64,000 nt of DNA, taken from positions 10,569,594 through 10,633,593 of the forward strand of contig CM026431.1 of assembly GCA_014871385.1 (NCBI GenBank). The letters are read 5' to 3'. The stretch is from Ceratodon purpureus. Its lineage: Eukaryota; Streptophyta; Bryopsida; Pseudoditrichales; Ditrichaceae. Under the pieces are notes generated by a model that was not told where the DNA came from, did not search any database, and saw only the letters and a program-made list of their open reading frames with translations. Of the stretch, positions 12,601-23,100 are shown piece by piece. Position numbers and translations under genes: made by a program. How positions within the stretch are numbered: the stretch's first letter is position 1; the number at the start of each line of letters is the position of its first letter.

Positions 12601-14427
12601 TATAACTGTCGCTGAGAGGATTCACCGTGAGGTGGAGGAGGAGGTCATTCTGGATGGGGAGGTAGATACAATTAAGGTGAATAAGCTTGTCACCCCATCC
12701 TTGTGGCTACTCGATGCTGAGTGTAATCACACTCTTCAAGGCGTGTCAAGGCTGACGAGTAATTCGTGGACGGTTCATACTATGCAGTACTTCCCTGATA
12801 GTTCCGCCGGGTTTCAAAGGAGTTCTCTCATTGACTCTAGACCCAAGGTTCATGTGTCCGTTATGTATCCAAGAACAACGCCCGGGGATGCATGGAATAC
12901 CTTCTCGGACTTCACTGGTTTGAAACGTCCGCTTCCTCCCTATGTGGACGAAGGAGAAGATCATCTTGGGGAGGATTGGTCAAATGGACACTGCCACGCT
13001 AGTTTCTCTTTCCTCCAATCTCTTCTGGAGAAAGCGATGCAGATTGAGGACGTTCGGGTGATCAATTGCTGGAGAGGGGGGAACGTCACGGCCCTCGCTC
13101 TGGTAAGTTACTGCAGTCTCTTCTGGTGCCTTCGCTGTTTGCTCACCGATCGTCGGCTGGCAGCCGACGCTGATTGAATCCTTCGTGTTTCTTGGGCAGA
13201 AGATGTCCTTAACCGTTTCGTCTTGTTCTGCTGCAGAAAAACCATTTGACTGTAATTGAGATCGTGCGTACCGAGGAAGAGAGATACGAAGCGCACTGTC
13301 GGGTTCGGAATATGACGTTCATTCCGGGCGTTTATAACGTGCCCGTCCAAGCTCCAGTTCAGACCACGCAGTCTGGGGCCGGGCCGTCTGTCCCCGCCTC
13401 TGCTAGAGGCAGGACTGGCACTCTCACGGCTGCCGACTTGGGTGTGAATGCGGAGGAGGCCCATTTGGTCGGGAAGGGTGGATGTATGGGTTCGGGGAAG
13501 ACTGCGGGGGTTCGCTCACAGATTTTTTAGGACTCCGACGACGATGTCGACGAGGAGCCACCAGATGTACCCGACCCAGACGTTGAAGATGAAGCTGGAG
13601 ATGGTGAGGAACAGCCAAGAAACGAGGACGACCAAGCTGAGGCTTTCATTGCAACTGGAGATGCAGAGGTAGAGGAGCGAGACAAGGAGGAATTAGACTA
13701 TGAACCAGAACCCGACGAATTACCACTGGAAGAATCGAATCCTCGTTACGTGAACCCACCGATGTCGCAAGTTCTAGGGGAGCAAGGAACTGACTCCCTC
13801 AGCTTCGGTATTATTTCTCCTACATTTCAAGAGCAGGAGACTCCTCTCGCCGAGCCAGAACGTGATTTAGACCAGGCGGGGCGTCCAAAGAAGATGCAGG
13901 TTCCTCTAGCATCGAGGCCTGACGATGAAGTGGTTCTCCGTGTCCAGAAGACAACCCAGGAGCCTGCAGTGAGCATTGAAGGGCATGTTCCTCCTGCTGC
14001 CGTCGGCGGGCAGCCGACGGCAGACGAGCAAACCTCATCTAACCCCTCTGCCAAGACCAAGTTGACAGGGAAGTCAATCGCATTCGTCACTCAAGGTGTG
14101 AAGGGCGCAACTCGGATGATTGGCCCGGATGAGAACCCTCCGGTGAAGACACGATCAATGAAGAGAAGTAAGACCGATGGTACTGCGCAGGATTCCTCTC
14201 TTGTGGGTAACTTATCGCGTGATTCCTCAGGGGTTCAGGAAGGGGAGGAGTCCTCTGGGAAGGGCAAACGGAAGGCTGCTTCGAAGAAGACTTCCTCCAA
14301 GAAGGGCACATCTGGGGATCTGCTCATGAGTCCCAGGAATGTGGACGCTCCAGAGGACGTTCTGTCACCTCCGCGGGCATCCAAACGGGAGCCTAGGCCG
14401 AAGAAGCACAAAGGTGGAGGTCAGTGA
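9668..14427 (+). CDS. ParB-like plus degenerate methyltransferase-like protein of element A
   Basis: Exons: 9668-9687 (MAASES), 10253-11642, 11777-13102, 13237-~13443, 13531-14427; phases agree at each junction. The boundary before 13531 is least certain, because an in-frame TAG at 13528-13530 coincides with the acceptor AG. Predicted ~1280 aa. A Lys/Arg-rich linker (~165-230) precedes a ParB-like box, IIGGQHTFEACREL (~380). Farther on, VINCWRGGNVTALAL followed by VIEIV (~898-920) looks like a worn motif I plus acidic loop of an N4/N6-type DNA methyltransferase. The catalytic Asp and a clear DPPY are missing, so activity is doubtful. The C-terminus is acidic then Ser/Lys-rich, with a palindrome-encoded VGGQPTAD at 14001. 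Intron 1 carries the palindrome array. Exon 5 also has a donor (GGAG|GTCAGT at 14419) in phase with the HAD exon at 14660, so a longer fusion product is possible. Confidence 0.65.
9700..10207 (+). repeat. Tandem ~75 bp repeats in intron 1, each ending in a family A palindrome
   Basis: Seven consecutive units of 72-78 bp plus a short eighth. Each has a T-rich body (TTTTGTCCTTCATGTTT, TCGCATGGG) followed by CCCGTCGGCTGTCCGCCGACG. Palindrome starts are 9700, 9772, 9846, 9920, 9998, 10076, 10149 and 10190. The two units at 9920 and 9998 are nearly identical, suggesting recent unequal exchange. The array fills the 565 bp intron between the 20 bp first exon and exon 2 of the ParB-like gene. Confidence 0.85.
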
Positions 14428-14528
14428 ATCAGGCGGTGGCCCAGTCCATCTTTTAAATGCCTGCATTGATAATTTAGTGTAGTGATCGGGCTCTAGGATT
14501 GTGTTAGATGTTTGTACTGCCAAATATG

Positions 14529-14534
14529 AATAAA
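14529..14534 (+). terminator. Poly(A) signal AATAAA
   Basis: AATAAA about 100 bp after the stop codon at 14427; a likely polyadenylation signal for the short form of the ParB-like gene. Confidence 0.5.
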
Positions 14535-14659
14535 TTTTCGGTAAATGCCAAGTTGTACGCTTTCCCTTTTTTCAAATAATGTTGCTTGCAGGTCGGCTGT
14601 CCGCCGACCGTCATCCTAACCGTCACGTTTGTCCTCTGCTTCGTTTTCTGTCACTCCAG

Positions 14660-15429
14660 AGTCCGCGGACAAGGAAGTCCATGGAAAACTTCACGAAGAT
14701 AGACCCAGTGCAGTTCTGGAGCAGGGACCTCCACCTCTGAATCCACTTCACATAGCCCCGGAACAGGCTGGTACTCAGGTACACGATCCAGTGCTGAAGT
14801 ACTTTCTTGTTCTGGATATTAACGGCCTGCTATTAGTCCAGACGAAGCAGGGTACTAGGTGGAGTACTAAACTTAGACCGGGTTTAGAGAGGTTCCTAGA
14901 GTTCTGCCTGGACAATTTCGAGGTGGTCTTCTGGAGCTGCGTTCAGGAAAAGAGGTTTCAGATTCTGTGGAAAGCGTTGCAGCAGCGCTGTCCTCGTCTA
15001 GATGCCGAAGTGCGCTACAAGTTCGACCAGAGTTTCTGCGAGACTTGCGTACATAAGGCTAGTAGGGAGTTTTATTTGAAGAGACTCCAGACCCTCTTTG
15101 ACCTCGATGACGGGCTGAAGGGGACGGGGGCGTCTTCAATTAACACTCTCTTGGTTGATGATTCCCCTTATAAGAATGTCGCAAACACTCCTTGGAACGC
15201 TGTGCACCCTACACCATATACCTTCGAGTCGAAGGAGTCGGAAAGTAAGAGGAATTATCTGCTTGGAGAATTGATTCCTTGGCTTACCAGTTTGAAAGAA
15301 TCCAAACTCCCCGTGCCCAAGTACTGCCAGAAACATTCCGAATTCGGTCAGCGTCGTCTGTTTCCGGGGGATGAAGCTTATAGTCTCTTCTCTCCACACA
15401 TTGATTGCCCTAAACGAAAGAGAACATAG
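14660..15429 (+). CDS. FCP1/HAD-like exon cassette 1 (pseudophosphatase-like)
   Basis: Begins after acceptor CACTCCAG (ends 14659) and runs in frame to TAG at 15427-15429, about 256 residues. It has a short acidic leader, then a NIF/FCP1-type HAD domain: YFLVLDINGLLL, RPGLERFLEFC, NFEVVFWSC, and near the end NTLLVDDSPYKN. The canonical phosphatase signature DxDxT is D-I-N-G-L here, so the second catalytic Asp is lost. Similar DxNGLL plus DDSPYK proteins occur in plants as a HAD-like family, so this is probably a captured host segment. Its entry phase (two bases of a codon) fits the donor at 14419, so it may be a 3' extension of the ParB-like gene. A family A palindrome lies just upstream (14591) and another just downstream (15470). 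Confidence 0.65.
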
Positions 15430-15517
15430 TAGATGTAGAAACTGTTTTAGAGAGCATGCACATGATTCAGTCGGCTGCCCGCCGATGGGATCTTCATGTA
15501 TTTAGACTTTTTCAGTA

Positions 15518-15523
15518 AATAAA
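15518..15523 (+). terminator. Poly(A) signal AATAAA
   Basis: AATAAA about 90 bp after the stop codon of HAD cassette 1. Confidence 0.5.
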
Positions 15524-15686
15524 GTTTTCCTCCTTTTAAATATATGAGAACGGAACTCAGTGTCGAGACTGTGTATTCTGTCGTGGGTGTCTTATTGTGT
15601 CTCCATTTGTACACTAGAGCAAGTATGAATTGTGAGCATGCGATTGATCACCGGAATTTTCTTGGAATTTGTCCTTCATTTTTCAG

Positions 15687-16784
15687 GAGTCACTGGAGGA
15701 TGACGCTGAAATTAAAGTGCACCAGGGACCTTCCCTTCTTAGTATGCTCTTGGAGGAGTACCCAACATCTCCTGATGGTGATGCTCTCAGAGAAGAGTCT
15801 CCGGGAGCGGAAGCCGAGAATGAAAGTGATGGGGAGGACGAGTACGACTATCCAGTCGGCGGGCCGCCGACGCTGTCTGCTGCACATAGCTCTGGCCGGT
15901 GTGCGATGGCTTCCACCTCGTTCGTCGAGACCAACGTCGCGATCCCGCGCACCGGTTCCCCGCGCGATGATTTCGTCAGTGTCAGCACTGATATTATTGC
16001 GCGTAATATTGAGGTACCTCTCCAACGATACTACCTTGTCCTTGACATTAAGGGATTGCTCATCGCGGAGCACCACGGGTATATCGGTGATGACCAGAAG
16101 ACAAAAATTCATATCCGGGCTAGACCAGGACTTCTTTCATTTCTAGAGTTCTGCACGGCGAATTTCGAGGTAGTCTTTTGGTCCACGGTTTCTGAAAAGA
16201 ATCTCGATCGTCACTTCCAGAAGCTGTTAGCCATTCATCCTTTGCTCAGGAGCAATTACAGACGCCTTCCAGGATTCTGGTGTGATATCTCAACAAGGAC
16301 TAATCCGAATGGGAAACGGGAGTACTTGTTGAAGCGTCTGGATAGACTTTTCTGCGACACTAGGCTACTGGCTCGATCAGGTGCCACTGTCCAGAATACC
16401 CTACTGGTAGACGACCGCCCTTATAGGAATGTACTTAATCATCCATTTAGCGCTGTCCATCCTAATTCTTTTTTCTGGGACTCTGCAGAGTGCAAAGAAC
16501 CTCAACCCATCCCCAATCCCTATTTAACTAGGGTAGTTACACCATTCCTTGCAGGACTTAAGCAGTCTGGATTGGATGTCCAGGAGTATTGTAGGAGGAA
16601 TTCTAGCGTGGGGAAGCCACGTCTTTTTCCAGAATCTCGCGAATACCAGAAGTATAGGGAGGTTATTCCTTCTCATGCATGCGGGTTTGACGTCCCGGGT
16701 AATCCTGGATCTTGGTTTGTGAATTTACCTTGTCCTCCGGAGGCCCCTGGTAGTTCCATCGTCGGCGGGCAGCCGACTGATTAG
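15687..16784 (+). CDS. FCP1/HAD-like exon cassette 2 (pseudophosphatase-like)
   Basis: Starts after acceptor TTTTTCAG (ends 15686) and reads 365 residues to TAG at 16782-16784. An acidic leader with a palindrome-encoded VGGPPT (15855-15871) precedes the HAD core: YYLVLDIKGLLI, RARPGLLSFLEFC, NFEVVFWST, then NTLLVDDRPYRN. The DxDxT position reads D-I-K-G-L, so a catalytic residue is again lost. It is clearly paralogous to cassette 1 but diverged. A last palindrome (16761-16777) encodes VGGQPT immediately before the stop. It requires a phase 0 donor, which I could not place with confidence at the end of cassette 1. It may be spliced from an upstream exon, or be transcribed separately from an in-frame ATG such as 15904. 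Confidence 0.6.
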   Translation, partial: ESLEDDAEIKVHQGPSLLSMLLEEYPTSPDGDALREESPGAEAENESDGEDEYDYPVGGPPTLSAAHSSGRCAMASTSFVETNVAIPRTGSPRDDFVSVSTDIIARNIEVPLQRYYLVLDIKGLLIAEHHGYIGDDQKTKIHIRARPGLLSFLEFCTANFEVVFWSTVSEKNLDRHFQKLLAIHPLLRSNYRRLPGFWCDISTRTNPNGKREYLLKRLDRLFCDTRLLARSGATVQNTLLVDDRPYRNVLNHPFSAVHPNSFFWDSAECKEPQPIPNPYLTRVVTPFLAGLKQSGLDVQEYCRRNSSVGKPRLFPESREYQKYREVIPSHACGFDVPGNPGSWFVNLPCPPEAPGSSIVGGQPTD

Positions 16785-17093
16785 AGCCTACATCAGCGGC
16801 GCCACTAGTTTTAAAAATCACATATGATACTCTGCACTCTTTAGTTTAATACGCTAAGACTGTTCCCTTTCTGAACTTCCCTGCACCGCACAATTGTTTC
16901 CAGTGCTGCAATTCGGTAGTTCTTTTTGTAGATGCATGCATGACATTTCACTTGCTGCACATTTACCTTTGAGGTTTCTTCAATGCATCGTTTTGTCGGC
17001 GGGTCGCCGACGACTTTGAATGTAGTCCATTTCTTTCATATACTTCGTCCTGTTCCTTGATTTCCTTCACTGATTGCATTTCATATTCTTCAG
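16785..17093. other. Spacer between HAD cassettes 2 and 3
   Basis: Non-coding, pyrimidine-rich toward its 3' end, with one family A palindrome at 16995-17011. Probably intron or 3' flank. Confidence 0.6.
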
Positions 17094-17693
17094 GGTTCCT
17101 CGTTTTATTTCAAATGCCTTCACGGTCCACCTCATCATGTCAAGAAATGTATTGTCCTATGCGCCAATGGCCTTCTCTGCTATGTGGATCCGAGGATAGA
17201 GGCTTTGCCATGGGATACGCATCGGAATGTAGTGAAGCGCCCAGGTTTGAAGAAGCTTTTCGACATGCTTTTCTTGCATTTCCATGTTGGTCTGTGGTCG
17301 AAGATGCCCTTGGGAGAACTGAAGCCTTTACTCACACATATTCTGCCGGCCGGTGTAATGGAGAGGTTGTCCTTCGTGTATAGCAGAAGTGACCTTATCG
17401 ACCGGGAGAATTTCCCCTGGAGTTATAAGACGTTAGGTCAAGTTTGCTCCAAGGTACAGTCTAGAAACGTCTGCAAACTAGATCAGGTGCTATTTGTGGA
17501 TGTTGACCCGAGGTCATTGAGGAGGACACCAAACTGTATGTGCTACATTCCTTGGCCTTTTCAGGGTCATCTAAACTTTCCGAACGATGACGGCGTTATA
17601 CCTAACATTGCTACAGATATCCTTCCTCTGGTTTATCCCTTGCACAAGTTCGGATCTGTACCGGAGTATATGGCGGCTCGCGCCCCCCCTTGA
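17094..17693 (+). pseudogene. FCP1/HAD-like exon cassette 3, 3' end overrun by GC-rich array
   Basis: Opens after acceptor ATTCTTCAG (ends 17093). Recognisable HAD landmarks are C-I-V-L-C-A-N-G-L-L (catalytic Asp replaced), RPGLKKLFDM, FHVGLWSK and DQVLFVDVDPRSLRR. It ends as VPEYMAARAPP, where the last residues and the stop come from the first GCTCGCGCCCC units. The homologous end in cassettes 1 and 2 continues about 25-35 residues further (EYCR..., RRLFP or PRLFP), so this copy is truncated by the array. It is the most diverged of the three copies and very unlikely to be an active phosphatase. Confidence 0.6.
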
Positions 17694-17845
17694 ACCCGCT
17701 CGCGCCCCCCCCTGAACCCGCTCGCGCCCCCCCCTGAACCCGCTCGCACCCCCCCTGAACCCGCTCGCGCCCCCCCCCCCTGAACCCGCTCGCGCCCCCC
17801 TGAACCCGCTCGCGCCCCCCCCTGTACCCGCTCTCGCCCCCTACA
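17669..17845 (+). repeat. GC-rich tandem array, ~22 bp units GCTCGCGCCCCCCCCTGAACCC
   Basis: About eight units of ~20-25 bp whose core GCTCGCGCCCCC matches the 3949-4205 array, but with a regular TGAACCC linker. C-run length varies between units. The array begins inside HAD cassette 3. Confidence 0.85.
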
Positions 17846-17992
17846 CATGCTGGCACCCCTTTTGCATATGTGGAATTCCCCGTCATCGTTCGTTGTCCAT
17901 GTCATCAATATGTTTCCCCTATAGGTAAGTTGTAAAAAAAAAAAACTAACTTAGTAATTTTCCTCCTCCCCTCAATGTCCGATTGTGTCCGG

Positions 17993-18024
17993 GGACCGAC
18001 CGGTCCGTCCGTCCGTCCGTCCGT
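17993..18024. repeat. GTCC short repeat, right member of an inverted pair
   Basis: GACCGGTCC followed by five or so GTCC units, the inverted counterpart of 4363-4398. A poly(A) run of twelve lies just upstream (about 17934-17945). Confidence 0.5.
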
Positions 18025-19698
18025 CTATGTCCGGAAATTTTGCCCATGTCCGTCCGAATAGACAACCCATAATGGCGCAGGCGTGTAGGCCGGGGCAAGT
18101 GCACTGGGCAATTGAAGCTGCGAGAAAGTTTGGACGTGCACGAGTGGACTGGACTGAAGTTTGTTGGGACTGAGTTAGGCGGACTTTTTCGCCTCCAATT
18201 TGCACTTCTTCCCTCCTCCTGACCAACAGAACACCTTCCATCGGCTGCCCGCCGACTTGGTCGACCCGTTTGTGCGGCCTTCAAATATATGATTTACTCA
18301 TTGACCTTACGGCTATGCTTTCAGGGAAATAGTTTTCAGAGTAGGTTATAATGTGATAGGATTTACGTGAACTTGGTACATAGTGCTGGGTGTAGACTTA
18401 ACCCCTAAATTTCCTTGTGTTTTTGAGAGCTTGAATCCCCAAAACTGCGATTTTTTACCACTATGCCCTCCCGAAGATATGAAACAAATTGTTTATCTTT
18501 TTTTGGAAATTCAACCGTAAGATCTTGTACCTAACCCTACTAGGAAGAACTGATTCAAATTTCAACCGTTGGATGTTTTTCATTAGTGAGATCGTAGTGT
18601 TCAAAGTTTCAGCAGATATTTTTTTGGGCCTTAGCCGAGAGGCATGGTGCAAATGGGCCAAAGAGAGACTTGATGATTATTACTTCAAACATTTTGGTCA
18701 CATTTTTTTCCATGTAGCTAACTAGGTTAGGTATGCTCATGCAAAAATTTAGGCCAAAAAAACGCTTTTTAGACCTTCATAAAAATTATTTTCTGTAAGA
18801 AGGTATAAAACTGACAAAATAGTAAAACATGCATTACAAAAACAATTTGTGAGCTAAAGAAAAATTGAACGGTGAGTAGATACCTTCATAAATTTGTGAT
18901 TTTCAGAAGAAAACAAAATTTAAAAATTCAAAAATCTCGAATTTTGACAAATTTTTAAAGGAAAAATTCAAAAATTACTAAAAACTTTGAAGCTTGTCTT
19001 TGTAAGTTTTGGAGGCTGCCCTTGTAAAATTGGTAAATTTTTTGACTTGGGTCACTATGGAATTTGTATAGTGATTTGGTTATGAACATATTTCAATTTT
19101 TTTTTTTGTAAAAAGACCTAATTTTAGACTGCCCGTTTTGGACTTGAAACCTAAAATTTCTAGATGAAGGTTCTAAAATTGGAATTTGGCTTCAAAATTT
19201 TTACTACATAGACCTTACCGTAAAGGGAGCATCCAGTAAAAATCTTGAAAAAAAATATTACTTTTAACCCCTCCATCTGGGCTGCCCGAAAGTGCAAAAA
19301 CCCATTTTGGGTTTTAAGGATAGTTAGGGGTTAATGTTGTAGGACTTCAGGACTCAAAGTGCTACGGGACTAGTTAGTTTAGCGTGTTCTATTATCGGCG
19401 GGTCGCCGACTCTGTATTGTACATTTCATTACTTGAATCAACATGATATTCTTTAAAGTATTCATTGTAACTCTTATTCTGCATTATATGTCGCAATCTT
19501 CGGGTTCATATATCCATCACTGGCAAATTCCGCCCATGCACATCTCGATGTCTAGTTTTGCATTCCATATTCTGTGGTATTCATGTACAATGACACTGTT
19601 CATCTGTGGTCTCCATCCATCGGCGGTCCGCTGAGTTCGCATTGGTCATTTTTGAATTCTGGACTTTTTTTTGTCCAGAATTACCTAAATATCCCTTA
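18025..19698. other. Right flank of element A, no gene; possible nested insertion
   Basis: Family A palindromes at 18241, 19395 and 19620 show that element A continues to about 19.63 kb. Between them lies a different, AT-rich segment (about 18393-19345) without palindromes. It is bounded by CTTAACCCCTAAATTTCC on the left and an inverted-looking GTTAGGGGTTAATG on the right. Read as a probable non-autonomous insertion nested in element A; no clear target duplication was seen. Confidence 0.45.
18393..19345. mobile_element. Possible non-autonomous element with TTAACCCCTAA ends
   Basis: An imperfect inverted repeat (about 11 exact bases, TTAACCCCTAA, with partial similarity beyond) encloses ~0.95 kb of AT-rich sequence. 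It is free of the family A palindrome that occurs on both sides. Confidence 0.35.
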
Positions 19699-19785
19699 CC
19701 AACTTATCATAGCAGAAAATTAAAGAACCAACTTATCATAGCAGAAAATTAAAGAACCAACTTATCATAGCAGAAAATTAAAGAT
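19699..19785 (+). repeat. Three 29 bp tandem repeats
   Basis: CCAACTTATCATAGCAGAAA plus ATTAAAGAA occurs three times in succession (19699, 19728, 19757), nearly exact. It marks the gap between the last family A palindrome and the 3' end of the element B gene. Confidence 0.9.
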
Positions 19786-20136
19786 CCACATAGGGAAATA
19801 TGCATATCAAAGTCTTGAAAATTGACAAGTATATCCTAAGGATTGAACTCGTCATCACTTTCTTCAGCAATATCATCTATCAGATACAATACTCTGGGGT
19901 CATAATTTCTCCGAGGGCTAGAAGACGCGCTTGAACTGGCTGAAGATTCCTCTGCATAACGACACGCTGCCTCCTCAGCGTAACATGGAAGTTCAAAATG
20001 CGAGCTGCAAGGTGAAGCATAGGTCCAGCAAGTACTCGCGGTCTTCAGACTGAATGACAAGAAAGTATTTAGTTAAATTACTCAACTGGATTTTAGAAGA
20101 AATGAAATACTGAAGTTACTAGTTACAGAATTCGAC

Positions 20137-23100
20137 TTACTCACATAGATTAACCTCATCTTCATCTGGCAATTCTTCATCTTTGTCTTCATCTTCGTCG
20201 TCGTTGTGAGACTGTTTCTCCAAGACTCTCATTGCACCTTCCTGGAGAGGTTGGAGAACCTCATCAAAAAGTGACGTTTCTAGCTCCAAAGCAACAATGT
20301 GCTTGTTGACCGACCTGGCAGCCCTAATAGAATTCCCTGGAGACAAGCAAACTGAGTATCAAATACTGGAAAATATTTCATGCACGGAAATAAAAAATGT
20401 GGACGATCAATTCCAAAATTCACCTGTGCCAGCAGTCAGGTCTGCGACGATGCCATTCTGCGGACAAACTCCACTGATAAGGAGTTGCAGCAGTGCCTCC
20501 GATTTCTCTTTTGGCCCTCTCCAGAACTTTGCATCTGCCTTCCTCTTTAGTGCCGTCTCAGTTGTTACGACGTTAAGAAGGACATCATCTTTCCTCAGAT
20601 TGACATTCAGAAAGCGAGAATCAGTTGTGATCACTAACTCTGTTGGCTTCCGTTTGGTGGAATCCTCTGATGATCGCACACAAAGCATTGCTTTGAACTT
20701 TAGGGTCTGCAAAGTCAGTCAAGAAGTAAAGTAAGAGATTTTGAACTCATAAATTAAAGGTAGACCTATTCAAGAACTATCAGAAAATAAAGGGTGACTT
20801 ACGTATTCTGAGGGATCCAGTGGGTGAGCAAGATGAAGAGAGTTGATGATGGTCCACTCCCTCTTCAACGTAAGTCTGTTCTTCTTAAAATATTTTGAAA
20901 TCTCCTTGCCAACATTGACACTGTCCGGGTAGAAAATAAGCAGTGCACCATCGTCATGTAGATAACCCCCACAGAAACCCACGGTGTACCGGATGAAGTC
21001 TTGGACAGTTTCATTCCAAGGTGGAACTTCATTTGCTGTTAAGGAGATACCAGGGACATGCAATCCATCTGGAAAGTCGGCAATGACGAGGTCTACTGCA
21101 GGCTTCACAACAAGTTTGCCATCGAAATGGAAGTCCCGATCCGCTCCAACCTGAACTCATTCAACTTTTTTATAAGAAAAACCATTTATAACTGAGATCC
21201 AAATAACAATCTCATAATTACAGGGGAAAAAGTCGAACTTACCCTACTCATGAAAGCAAGCATGGAGTTCCACGAATCTGGAAAACGATTGTGTTTATCC
21301 TTGAACGCCATGATTCCAGGAAACGAATCATTGATAATGAGGATTTCAGAAGTAGAGACATGTGAGGACCCTGAGGCTGCCATTGCCATAGATTTCATCG
21401 AAGGGGGGATAAATGCAACCTTTGGTAAGGGTTGTGGAGGAGGTGCAGCTCCAATAAGACCTGATGGCCGCTTCTCTGTCACAGTGTCTTCGTCCTTCCT
21501 GTTGGTTGCTTTGTCCTTTTCGTTGGTTGTCTTGTCCTTCTTACTGGTTGCCGCCACAAGTGCTACAATATCTTCCTCCTGTTCGTCTTCCACTATCTCG
21601 ATGGCCTTCCTCTTCAACCCTCTGGTTTTCGTGACCTTTCCCTTGCCTTTGGTGTTTGCAGCAACCACTTCGCTCGGTGAATCAGATGCAGGGCCTGATG
21701 GCGCAGGAAGTGGCATCTTTGCTAGCGGTGGCTGCAGGGAGTCACGGAGCTCGATATCGAAAGCTGGAGGCTTCTTCACCGGACAGTCCAGGTACCATCC
21801 GCAACTTTCGTAATGGCAAGAGTCCCATGCCTTTGTAATAGCCGGAGTAAACATACTGTCCTGGTGTGTAGTATCCAGATAATTGGGAAAGAATGCTGGA
21901 ACCTTGCTTACAACTTTTCGCTTTAAAAGAACATACTTAAAGTACCTGTAAAGCGTTCTTCGCAATGCTTGCTAAAATCCAGGCTGCTGTGCAGCTGTCT
22001 TGTTTTTGTGAGCTTGGTCCTCCCCTGTAAACGCACGAAAAAAGGCGGTGTCCCATAGTGAGCAACGCATTTCTTCCACCCAGTCAAATATTGTGGGAAT
22101 CACGGACCCTCCATCAGGTGAATAATCGATAGTCACGTTGAGATCCATCACAACTCCGTTGAATAACTCCTCTGCCTCTGTAGCCAGCTGCAGCAAAAGT
22201 GATAGCGCAGTTAGATAATAAACTTTATAACAATATTAAAGTTCATGAGTTGGACCCTTGACTAGACTGGCCCCATACAAATGGTACTTAACATCCACTC
22301 TGCACTTAAAATCGTACTGCACATCCTACTATCCCAAAGATAATTCCAGCTACAAACCTTCCATTTAGCAATGCCGGCACCGGCATTTGAGTTGCAGCCT
22401 TACAATGTCAAAATCGCAGATATTTCAAAGAGCCGAAACATGTAAACATGACCCTTTTTTAGGTAGAACTTAAACAAATATACACTATCTAACTCTCTTG
22501 CTCATTCAGTCACTCACTCATACACTCACTCATAAACTCTCACGGTCAAATAACCAAAGACTGACACACTCACTTATTAACTCACTCATCCGAATTCAAC
22601 TCGCACATTGCTCACACAACGTGGTTCCCTCTATCTGTCTGTTTTCTAGCTCCAAAATTAGTCAAATCGTTATATCCGCAATTAAATTATACACTCTGAA
22701 ACCGCATGAAGCAATCGCAAATTTTTATCACTGTCCAATGGAACGAAGGCTGGTTGCGGTGCAATGAGCAACCCGTCAAATCTTGCAACCAAACTCTAAG
22801 TAAATTATCTTCAAAAACCATGGAATAGAACGAAGTCCCTCACATTCACTCTAACAAAATATATGTTAATGCAACCCCTCAAAACTACCAACATGATGAG
22901 CCTCAAGCAAAGGAAATAAGGGACACAGAAACTGAAATGTGGGACACAGAAACCAAAGGACCTGAAACACGAAATTAGCACTTGCAATTCGAACTGTCAC
23001 TGACGACATCAGCTCCGTCAACACAGGAATGAACATGGATCCTGACCAACAGAAAACCAACGAAATGCCACGAATGTGATTTCGCATCATCATGGCAAAT

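Larger units (their letters stand above)
4526..19634. repeat. Family A dispersed palindrome, (C)GTCGGC-N5-GCCGAC(G)
   Basis: At least 26 copies of a 15-19 bp hyphenated palindrome. Most read GTCGGCGGGCAGCCGAC or GTCGGCTGTCCGCCGAC. Starts: 4526, 4732, 6809, 7969, 8326, 8680, 8759, 9700, 9772, 9846, 9920, 9998, 10076, 10149, 10190, 11691, 13151, 14001, 14591, 15470, 15855, 16761, 16995, 18241, 19395 and 19620 (last one degenerate). The spacer is usually GGGCA, GGACA, GGACC, GGGCC or GGGTC or the reverse complement. Half sites (CGTCGGCTGCT, ATCCGCCGACG) cluster at 8717-8843 and 9546-9664. Copies lie in introns, 3' flanks and, in frame, in exons. None is seen outside this ~15 kb interval, which is the best definition of element A. 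Confidence 0.9.
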
